From positions 1-5,384 of the forward strand of contig CAAGND010000073.1 in the NCBI GenBank assembly GCA_900771185.1: 5,384 nucleotides of DNA. Reading direction: 5' to 3'. The notes beneath the pieces were generated by a model. It made no database searches. It saw nothing but the letters and a program-made list of their open reading frames with translations, and was not told the origin of the DNA. This DNA is from Clostridia bacterium (lineage in GTDB: Bacteria > Bacillota > Clostridia > Oscillospirales > Acutalibacteraceae). Positions 1 to 5,384 of this stretch are shown piece after piece; the stretch's first letter is position 1, and each line of letters opens with the position of its first letter. A program made the position numbers and the translations under genes.

Positions 1-2119
1 ACGATGGTTCTGACTGTTGATAGGAGAACATGGATGTGCCTCTTCTTTCAAGCAGTTCATCCGGAATCTCCCTTACAAATCTTGATGGGGCGTTGCGGCT
101 GGTGTTGCCGTAAAGCATCCTTGTGCGGGCACAGGAGATATAAAGCCGCCTCTTTGCTCTGGTTATCGCAACATAGGCGAGCCGTCGCTCCTCCTCGATA
201 TTCTCAGGCTCATAAAGTATGGTCTGCATACCGGGGAAGATTCCCTCTTCCATGCCGACAATAAAAACGTTTGGGAATTCAAGACCCTTCGCGGAGTGAA
301 TAGTCATCATTATGACTGTTTCCGCTTGTGCGTTATAGTTATCAATATCGGTAAGCAGCGCAGTCTCCTGCAAAAATCCGTTGAGATCGCCATCAGGATT
401 CTCCTCGTTATAGCGCCTGATATTGTTGGCAAGCTCTGAGAGGTTCGCCGCTCTGTCCTGATAGCTTTCAGGTTCGTTGGCAAGAGAAAGCATATATCCG
501 CTTTCATCAAGCACCACGCCCAAAAGATCACCTAACGGCATTATCTCCATCTTTTCGCGGAAGCCTTCAATCATCTTTGCAAAGCTCATAAGCTTTGCCG
601 AAGCTCTTGACAGCTTCGCATACTGGTCTGCGGTTTTTATAACCTCGAACGGGCTTATACCCAGACCAGCTGCGATGTCAAAGACTGCGTTCATTGAGGT
701 CTCGCCTATACCTCGCTTAGGTTCATTGATTATTCTGCGCAGACGTATTTCGTCCGCGGTGTTGTTTATAACATGGAGATATGCCATCGCATCGCGTATC
801 TCTTTACGGTCATAGAACCTGTGACCGCCGATAATTCTGTAAGGCACTCCGCTCCTGATAAATGCCTGCTCTATAAGGTTCGACTGTGCGTTCATGCGAT
901 AAAGAATCGCGTGGTCATTCCAGTTTTCGCCGTTCGCGACATTGGAAACAACCGTGTCTGCGACATAACGGCTTTCTCCAAGCTCATCATCGGCGGTATA
1001 AAAATCAATTTTGTCTCCTCGCCCGTTGGCAGTCCAAAGATTCTTGCCCTTGCGCTGTTCGTTATTTGAGATAACTGCATTAGCGGCGTCAAGAATAGTC
1101 TGCGTGGAACGGTAATTCTGTTCGAGGCGGATAACCTTCGCATTTGAATACTGCTTTTCAAAGCTTAAAATATTTTCTATTGTAGCGCCTCTGAAGCGAT
1201 ATATACTCTGATCGTCATCACCGACAACGCAGATATTTTTGTGACCCTCCGCCAACAGAGACGTGAGTATGTACTGTGCGTGGTTGGTATCCTGATACTC
1301 ATCCACCATTATATATTTAAAGCGGTTTTGATAATACTCCCGCGTCTCACTGCTCGTTTTGAGGAGTTTTACAGTATTGACGATAAGGTCATCAAAGTCC
1401 ATAGCATCCGCAGCTTTGAGAAACTTCTGATATTCGGCATAGACTTCGCCTATCTTTCTAAGCCGTATATCAGCCACAGAGGTTCTGATAAATTCCTCCG
1501 GTGTCACAAGCACATCCTTCGCCTTGCTTATATGCGACATCACGGATTTCACCGGTATCATTTTCTCATCATAGCCGAGCTTTCTTATACATTCCTTGAT
1601 TGCTCGCTTCGAGTCGTCCGTATCATAAATCGTGAAGTTATGCGTGTAGCCGATTTCATCGGCGTGACGGCGCAATATCTTTGCACAGGTCGAGTGAAAG
1701 GTGCTTGCCCAGACATCGTTGCCCTCCTCACCGAGAGCCTTGCAGATACGCTCTTTAAGCTCTCCGGCCGCCTTGTTCGTGAAGGTTATGGCAAGAATCT
1801 GCCACGGCTTTGCGGCATTGACCGACAGCAGATCCTCAGCCTCAAAAAGCTCTGTGTTGCCATCAAGATATGCTTTAAGCAATTCCTCATCGCCATCCCT
1901 CAAAGGGCGCGAAAAGCGGTCAGAATAATATGCGCTGCCATACTTGACAAGGTTTACGATACGGTTGACAAGCACCGTTGTCTTGCCGCTGCCGGCTCCC
2001 GCAAGTACCAAAAGCGGTCCCTCAGTAGTCAGGACCGCTTCAAGCTGCATATCATTCATTCTGCTGAAATCTTTTTTTATAATCTGCTGTCTTAAAGAAA
2101 GTAGGTTTTGAGAGTTCAT
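1..2119 (-). CDS. pcrA: ATP-dependent DNA helicase PcrA/UvrD (SF1A), 3' end beyond window
   Basis: A 3'-5' superfamily 1A helicase that unwinds DNA in nucleotide excision and mismatch repair, clears proteins from DNA and supports rolling-circle replication. 706 codons are open from the ATG to the left edge without a stop or frameshift. Visible motifs: Q-motif region with Gln25; Walker A GAGSGKT at 41-47 (Lys46); motif Ia ITFTNKAAGELKERI at 111-125; motif II VDEYQDTN at 272-279 (Asp273, Glu274); motif III GDDDQSIYRFRGA at 300-312; motif IV LEQNYRS at 332-338; RGIGETSM near 469-476; motif V TIHSAKGLEF at 606-615; motif VI ending in AYVAITRAK at 648-656. Two features stand out. About 40 extra residues (roughly 60-104) lie between motifs I and Ia compared with Geobacillus PcrA. 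Phe309 replaces the usual Trp of motif III (YRWRGA). Only the disordered tail and any C-terminal Tudor-like RNA polymerase-binding domain lie outside. The start is supported by AAGGA 8 bases upstream. UvrD and PcrA names are interchangeable at this level; PcrA is chosen because the genome looks Gram-positive. Confidence 0.96.
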   Translation of the reverse strand, partial: MNSQNLLSLRQQIIKKDFSRMNDMQLEAVLTTEGPLLVLAGAGSGKTTVLVNRIVNLVKYGSAYYSDRFSRPLRDGDEELLKAYLDGNTELFEAEDLLSVNAAKPWQILAITFTNKAAGELKERICKALGEEGNDVWASTFHSTCAKILRRHADEIGYTHNFTIYDTDDSKRAIKECIRKLGYDEKMIPVKSVMSHISKAKDVLVTPEEFIRTSVADIRLRKIGEVYAEYQKFLKAADAMDFDDLIVNTVKLLKTSSETREYYQNRFKYIMVDEYQDTNHAQYILTSLLAEGHKNICVVGDDDQSIYRFRGATIENILSFEKQYSNAKVIRLEQNYRSTQTILDAANAVISNNEQRKGKNLWTANGRGDKIDFYTADDELGESRYVADTVVSNVANGENWNDHAILYRMNAQSNLIEQAFIRSGVPYRIIGGHRFYDRKEIRDAMAYLHVINNTADEIRLRRIINEPKRGIGETSMNAVFDIAAGLGISPFEVIKTADQYAKLSRASAKLMSFAKMIEGFREKMEIMPLGDLLGVVLDESGYMLSLANEPESYQDRAANLSELANNIRRYNEENPDGDLNGFLQETALLTDIDNYNAQAETVIMMTIHSAKGLEFPNVFIVGMEEGIFPGMQTILYEPENIEEERRLAYVAITRAKRRLYISCARTRMLYGNTSRNAPSRFVREIPDELLERRGTSMFSYQQSEPS

Positions 2120-2127
2120 CAGATAAT

Positions 2128-2132
2128 TCCTT
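2128..2132 (-). promoter_or_regulatory. pcrA Shine-Dalgarno overlapping the pfkA stop codon
   Basis: AAGGA lies 8 bases before the pcrA ATG, and its first two bases are the last two of the pfkA TAA stop. The two coding regions are 11 bases apart and I see no promoter or terminator in the gap. This fixes the pcrA start at 2119 rather than at the later in-frame Met21 or Met24. It also implies one transcript, with ribosomes ending pfkA directly on the pcrA initiation site, so translational coupling is likely (inference). Confidence 0.85.
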
Positions 2133-3093
2133 AAATTGAGATTTCGTGAGCAAGGTCATAGGTCTCACGGTCAATGCTCTTGCTCATTTTGAGCGCCTCG
2201 AAGATATCAAAGTCAACTATCTTGTTATCCTTGAGTGCGATAACCCTGTTTCCGATGCCGTCTGTGAGAAGATCAACCGCACGGTGACCCATCTGGCTCG
2301 CGACAATTCTGTCTCTCGCGGTGGGAGAACCGCCCCTTTGGACATGGCCGAGAATAACGGCACGTGACTCAATTCCGGTCTCGACCTGAATCTTCTTTGC
2401 TATCTCCTCTGTGCCGCCGACTCCCTCTGCAACAATGATGACAAAATGCTTTTTGCCTGTGTGCTGAAACTTTCTGATACGCTCAATAACATCACGCTCA
2501 ATATCATGTTCGATTTCAGGCACAAGAATCGCTGTGGCACCCACTGCAATACCCGAATCGAGCGCAAGGAAGCCCGCTTTACGCCCCATGACTTCGACAA
2601 CACTGCAGCGGTCATGCGATTCGGTGGTATCTCTGACACGGTCCACCATTTCTATAATAGTATTAAGGCATGTGTCATAGCCGATCGTATAATCCGTGCA
2701 GGCGATATCATTGTCAATCGTTCCGGGCAAACCTATGCAGGGCACACCGCGCAGAGAGAGATCTCTTGCACCTCTGAAGGAACCGTCACCGCCTATGACA
2801 ACTATACCCTCAATGCCTTTTTCATGGCATGTGTCAATGGCCTTCTGCATACCGGCCTCCTCCTTGAACTCAAGGCACCGTGCAGAATACAGAATGGTTC
2901 CGCCTCTTGTGATTATATTGGAGACAGTCCTGAGATTCATCTCATAGATATCTCCGCTTATGAGACCCGAATAGCCCCTATTAATACCGTAAACTTTAAT
3001 ACCCCTTTGGCAGGCAGTACGCACAACTGCTCTGACAGCGGCATTCATGCCCGGAGCATCTCCTCCGCTTGTAAGCACTGCAATACTTTTCAA
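2131..3093 (-). CDS. pfkA: ATP-dependent 6-phosphofructokinase
   Basis: Cytosolic group A phosphofructokinase, 320 residues, the usual bacterial length. It converts fructose 6-phosphate and ATP to fructose 1,6-bisphosphate, the committed step of glycolysis. The N-terminal nucleotide loop is LTSGGDAPGMN at 7-17. GGDGS at 101-105 has Gly104, and LPGTIDND at 122-129 has Gly124 with catalytic Thr125, Asp127 and Asp129. Gly at both 104 and 124 marks the ATP-using form; pyrophosphate-using enzymes carry Asp and Lys there. Substrate-site motifs MGRKAG (169-174, Arg171) and GHVQRGGSPTARDR (249-262) are present. Of the known allosteric-site residues, Arg21, Arg25, Arg154 and Lys214 (Escherichia coli Lys213) remain, but Asp59 is Asn59, Glu187 is Thr187 and Lys/Arg211 is Thr212, so the response to ADP or PEP may differ (inference). 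The start is TTG: an in-frame TAG at 3106-3108 rules out an earlier start, and the next Met is inside the nucleotide loop. It has its own promoter and is probably co-transcribed with pcrA. Confidence 0.97.
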   Translation of the reverse strand: MKSIAVLTSGGDAPGMNAAVRAVVRTACQRGIKVYGINRGYSGLISGDIYEMNLRTVSNIITRGGTILYSARCLEFKEEAGMQKAIDTCHEKGIEGIVVIGGDGSFRGARDLSLRGVPCIGLPGTIDNDIACTDYTIGYDTCLNTIIEMVDRVRDTTESHDRCSVVEVMGRKAGFLALDSGIAVGATAILVPEIEHDIERDVIERIRKFQHTGKKHFVIIVAEGVGGTEEIAKKIQVETGIESRAVILGHVQRGGSPTARDRIVASQMGHRAVDLLTDGIGNRVIALKDNKIVDFDIFEALKMSKSIDRETYDLAHEISI

Positions 3094-3100
3094 AGTGGAT

Positions 3101-3107
3101 CCCTCCT
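3101..3107 (-). promoter_or_regulatory. Strong pfkA Shine-Dalgarno deciding a TTG start
   Basis: AGGAGGG sits 7 bases before the TTG at 3093 (8 bases if only AGGAGG is counted), a near-perfect match to the 16S rRNA 3' end. No ATG or GTG start lies at suitable spacing, and the only frame that encodes the conserved phosphofructokinase N-terminus begins at this TTG. A strong ribosome site paired with a weak start codon suggests tuned initiation. Confidence 0.9.
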
Positions 3108-3117
3108 ATAAAATTCC

Positions 3118-3135
3118 GTTTCAAACTGTTTCAAA
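3118..3135. repeat. Tandem 8-bp repeat, operator-like, at the pfkA transcription start
   Basis: GTTTCAAA occurs at 3118-3125 and again at 3128-3135, exactly 10 bp apart, about one helical turn. The unit contains or joins small dyads (GTTTCAAAC and AAACTGTTT). The second copy touches the -10 hexamer and covers the expected transcription start. In addition ACTGTT occurs at 3125-3130 and 3145-3150, 20 bp apart and flanking the -10. This placement suits a repressor site, but no known operator consensus (cre, Rex) fits, and chance in A/T-rich DNA is possible. Confidence 0.4.
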
Positions 3136-3166
3136 TTATAATACACTGTTGCACCGATAAAGTCAA
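3135..3166 (-). promoter_or_regulatory. Predicted sigma-A-type promoter for pfkA-pcrA
   Basis: On the minus strand the -35 is TTGACT (3161-3166), followed by a 17-bp spacer and TATTAT (3138-3143). A perfect TATAAT overlaps it at 3135-3140, but with a 20-bp spacer. Upstream of the -35 is an A/T tract (T6 at 3169-3174 on the minus strand) that could act as an UP element. Initiation would fall near 3128-3132, giving a leader of roughly 35-40 bases before the TTG. It is the best promoter match I see in the window and sits in the only sizeable intergenic gap. Confidence 0.75.
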
Positions 3167-3168
3167 AT

Positions 3169-3202
3169 AAAAAATGATTTTTCTGTCATTAAATCTTTTT
3201 TT
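3169..3202 (-). terminator. Possible A/U-rich terminator after dnaE
   Basis: Read on the minus strand, the 12-base arm at 3191-3202 (A7 then GATTT) can pair with the arm at 3169-3180 (AAATCA then T6), 11 of 12 positions, around a 10-base loop (3181-3190). The transcript would end in six U followed by AUUUG. The stem has almost no G/C, so termination could be weak or absent. It lies 42 bases after the dnaE stop codon and directly abuts the pfkA promoter, which makes a terminator role plausible but unproven. Confidence 0.4.
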
Positions 3203-3241
3203 GCCTGTTTTTAAGGCGAAAAACCTCGGCAACAAAAAAAG
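3195..3241. repeat. Imperfect inverted repeat just after the dnaE stop
   Basis: Nested arms: CTTTTTTT (3195-3202) pairs with AAAAAAAG (3234-3241), GCC (3203-3205) with GGC (3228-3230), and GTTTTT (3207-3212) with AAAAAC (3219-3224), around a 6-base loop. Small bulges interrupt the stem. It starts 2 bases after the dnaE stop codon. In the dnaE transcript it is not followed by a U run, so it is not itself a classical terminator. It shares 3195-3202 with the neighbouring hairpin at 3169-3202, so the two cannot form together. Confidence 0.5.
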
Positions 3242-3243
3242 CT

Positions 3244-5384
3244 CTATTCTATATACCTCACATTTTCCGCTCCGAGAATGCGTTCCAGCTCTCTGAGCAT
3301 CGGTGAATTCACATCGACGCTCTTTGAAAACGGCTGACGGATATACTTGCCCGTATCGCAGAAATAGAAATATACCGTCTTATCACCGTCAAAGAAGTCG
3401 AGCACCCGCTGTGCCCTCTCCTGTGTCTGACAGCCCTCGCTTTCAAAGCGCAGGAAAAGTCCTTTGCGTGCGGGCTGTTTCTGCTCCGGCTGTGCTGTCT
3501 GTGTTGTTTTTTGCACCGGCACAGTTCTTTGCGAAGACTTTTTCGCCGCCTGATCCGACGGTGGGCAGGGTTCGACAGTCTCGCAGACTATCTTCGCCGC
3601 CTCCTCTTCACGCAGACTGAGTCTGCCATGGATAAGCACGATATTACCCTCTGAGAGAAGCGCTGCATGCCGCTCATAAATCTTTGAAAAAGCTATAACC
3701 TCAATAGCGCCGTAAATATCCTCAACCGTCAGGAAAGCTATCGTTGAGTTATTCTTTGTTATTTTCTTTTTTACTGATGTGATTATGCAGAGAAGGCTTA
3801 AAGGCATGTTGTCCTTATATTCGCCGATCTCCTCCGATGCCACCGTAAGATCGCTGATATGAGCGCATTTCAAAGCATCTGACAGCTCCGTATATTCCGC
3901 CATCGGATGACCCATCAGATAAAGACCCGTGGTCTCCTTTTCGAGGCGCAGAAGCTCACGTCTGTCCATCTCCTCAAGGGCCGGCATCTTATAATCGCTG
4001 TTTCCCGGCTGCGCGTCAAAAGTGTCGAAAAATCCGAGCTGTCCCTCGACATTGCGTCGTTTATCACTCTCGAGCTGTGACATTATATCCGGAAACGCGA
4101 ACAGCATCTGGCGTCGATTCGCACCCAGTCCGTCAAGCGCTCCGCATTTTATCAGGCTTTCAACGGCTCGCTTGTTGAAATCTTTGTCGTGCATACGCTT
4201 GCAGAACGAGTAAAAAGAGGTGAATTTTCCTCCGATTTCTCGTTCGCGCTCTATCTCCCGGATAAAACCCGCTCCGATATTTTTGACAGCCAAAAGTCCG
4301 AACATTATTTTTCCGTCCTGCACCTTGAAGCGCTCGGAGCTGACATTGACATGCGGCGGCACAACTTCTATGCCGAGCTTGTTGCATTCAGCTATATACT
4401 GCGCGACCTTGGGCGAATCATCCAACACGCTGCTGAGCAAAGCCGCCATAAACTCGCAGGGATAGTGACACTTTAGCCATGCTGTAATATACGCCACAAA
4501 GGCGTATGCCGCGGCGTGTGATTTGTTGAAGGCATATGATGCGAAAGACGACATATCATTGAATATTTCATTGGCTGTCTTTTCATCCACCCCGCGTTTG
4601 ACCGCACCCTCGCACTCAACAGAACCGTCCTCATTGACAAGACCGTATATGAAATTATGGCGTTCACGCTCCATAACGTCATGTTTTTTCTTCGACATTG
4701 CGCGGCGGACGATATCCGCTCTGCCGTAGGAATAGCCTGCAAGAGTTCTGAAAACCTCCATGACCTGCTCCTGATAGATCATGCAGCCGTATGTTACATC
4801 GAGAATATTTTTGAGCAGCGGTGTTTTATATCTGACTTTTGACGGGTTATGCCTGTTTTCAATATATGTCGGTATAGAGTCCATGGGACCGGGTCTGTAA
4901 AGCGAAATAACGGCTATCAAGTCTTCAAGGCTCTCCGGTCTCAAGCCCACAAGTACATTTCGCATACCCGCAGATTCGAACTGAAACACGCCCTCAGTCT
5001 TGCCCTTTGACAGCATTTCAAAGACCTCTTCGTCCTCAAAATCTATCATATCCTGCGAGAAATCCAGAACTCTCTGCTTAACGCTTTGCTCCGCCTGGTC
5101 AATAACCGTGAGAGTGCGCAGACCGAGAAAATCTATCTTTAAAAGTCCCAGCTCCTCAAGCGTTGTCATCGGGAACTGCGTGACGATGGATTCATCGTTA
5201 CGAGCAAGCGGGACATATGTTTCAACCGGATCTCTCGTTATTACGACACCCGCCGCGTGGGTTGAAGCGTGGCGCGGCATACCCTCCACCTTTCTTGCCA
5301 TATCGACAAGACGGCGGACTGATTCGTCATTTTCATAAAGTGCTTTGAACTCAGAGGATTTGAATGCCTTTTCTATGGTTATAC
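3244..5384 (-). CDS. dnaE: DNA polymerase III alpha subunit DnaE, C-terminal 712 residues
   Basis: Catalytic subunit of the C-family replicative DNA polymerase. The frame stays open past the internal Met at 5301 to the right edge, so the start lies outside. The missing part (about 450-470 residues by comparison with Escherichia coli DnaE) would hold the PHP domain and the first two catalytic Asp. Numbering from the first complete codon at 5382: RHASTHAAGVVI at 37-48; KIDFLGLRTL at 82-91, with Asp84 matching the third catalytic Asp (E. coli Asp555); finger-domain FASYAFNKSHAAAYAF at 280-295; helix-hairpin-helix segment about 402-427 (NKRAVESLIKCGALDGLG); QLGFF at 448-452, a canonical sliding-clamp-binding pentapeptide; OB fold about 527-605; a K/Q/T/P-rich linker about 608-640; and a final domain from about 641 (GLFLRFESEG) to 712. 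No intein or frameshift is seen. Firmicutes usually also carry PolC, so whether this is the main fork polymerase or the primer-extending one cannot be told here. Confidence 0.97.
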   Translation of the reverse strand, partial: ITIEKAFKSSEFKALYENDESVRRLVDMARKVEGMPRHASTHAAGVVITRDPVETYVPLARNDESIVTQFPMTTLEELGLLKIDFLGLRTLTVIDQAEQSVKQRVLDFSQDMIDFEDEEVFEMLSKGKTEGVFQFESAGMRNVLVGLRPESLEDLIAVISLYRPGPMDSIPTYIENRHNPSKVRYKTPLLKNILDVTYGCMIYQEQVMEVFRTLAGYSYGRADIVRRAMSKKKHDVMERERHNFIYGLVNEDGSVECEGAVKRGVDEKTANEIFNDMSSFASYAFNKSHAAAYAFVAYITAWLKCHYPCEFMAALLSSVLDDSPKVAQYIAECNKLGIEVVPPHVNVSSERFKVQDGKIMFGLLAVKNIGAGFIREIEREREIGGKFTSFYSFCKRMHDKDFNKRAVESLIKCGALDGLGANRRQMLFAFPDIMSQLESDKRRNVEGQLGFFDTFDAQPGNSDYKMPALEEMDRRELLRLEKETTGLYLMGHPMAEYTELSDALKCAHISDLTVASEEIGEYKDNMPLSLLCIITSVKKKITKNNSTIAFLTVEDIYGAIEVIAFSKIYERHAALLSEGNIVLIHGRLSLREEEAAKIVCETVEPCPPSDQAAKKSSQRTVPVQKTTQTAQPEQKQPARKGLFLRFESEGCQTQERAQRVLDFFDGDKTVYFYFCDTGKYIRQPFSKSVDVNSPMLRELERILGAENVRYIE

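Noticed and set aside
1241..2095. A long plus-strand open frame (284 codons) opposite pcrA
   Set aside because: The minus-strand frame here encodes PcrA motifs I to II without interruption. The plus-strand translation has no recognisable domain and no convincing ribosome site, so it is a shadow.
1..2119. Possible broken helicase gene, because only short minus-strand pieces with both a start and a stop are apparent
   Set aside because: Reading every triplet from the ATG at 2119 to base 2 gives 706 sense codons with all helicase motifs in one frame. The gene simply has no stop within the window.
2131..3093. Pyrophosphate-dependent phosphofructokinase
   Set aside because: Gly104 and Gly124 are those of ATP-dependent enzymes. 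The PPi forms carry Asp and Lys there.
2446..3111. A plus-strand open frame (221 codons) opposite pfkA
   Set aside because: It overlaps the conserved phosphofructokinase coding sequence in antisense, and its product resembles nothing I know. The openness follows from pfkA codon use.
3094..3243. Small RNA, riboswitch or small ORF in the intergenic gap
   Set aside because: The region is A/T-rich with only weak stems and no recognisable aptamer core. It is adequately explained by a terminator-like hairpin, promoter and leader.
4891..5280. Intein in the dnaE catalytic region
   Set aside because: The conserved polymerase sequence is continuous from RHASTHAAG through KIDFLGL and beyond, with no splice-junction Cys/Ser...HN block.
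3244..5301. A dnaE start at the internal Met at 5301
   Set aside because: The frame continues upstream for 27 more codons to the window edge and reads as conserved DnaE sequence, so this Met is internal.

Overview
The window is a compact run of three housekeeping genes, all on the minus strand. In transcription order (right to left) they are: the C-terminal two thirds of the DNA polymerase III alpha subunit gene dnaE (runs off the right edge), a complete ATP-dependent 6-phosphofructokinase gene pfkA, and a nearly complete UvrD/PcrA-type helicase gene pcrA (runs off the left edge). I found no RNA gene, mobile element, CRISPR array or horizontally acquired-looking segment.

The proteins point to a Gram-positive anaerobe of the class Clostridia, most likely Oscillospirales/Ruminococcaceae-like. 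The basis is the similarity of PfkA and PcrA to Bacillus-type proteins, strong AGGAGG-type ribosome binding sites, an intermediate base composition, and a long insertion in the PcrA 1A domain that I recall from that group. This placement is inference from memory.

Layout. 3244-5384: dnaE, ending in an OB fold, a K/Q/T/P-rich linker and a small C-terminal domain. 3094-3243: the only real intergenic region, 150 bp, very A/T-rich. It holds two overlapping, mutually exclusive inverted repeats just after the dnaE stop, a good sigma-A-type promoter for pfkA (-35 TTGACT, 17 bp, -10 TATTAT or an overlapping TATAAT), a tandem 8-bp repeat at a 10-bp period over the probable transcription start, and a strong Shine-Dalgarno. 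2131-3093: pfkA, starting at TTG. 2120-2130: an 11-bp gap; the pcrA Shine-Dalgarno overlaps the pfkA stop codon. 2-2119: pcrA, 706 codons open to the window edge. I read this frame triplet by triplet and found no stop or frameshift.

Working together: pfkA and pcrA look like one transcript from the promoter in the dnaE-pfkA gap, so a glycolytic control enzyme is co-expressed with a repair/replication helicase directly downstream of a replicative polymerase gene. The points most worth a second look are the altered allosteric site of PfkA (substitutions at three effector-site positions while the active site is intact), the tandem operator-like repeat and competing hairpins before pfkA, and the roughly 40-residue PcrA insertion. 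No previously undescribed system is evident; this is core genome.
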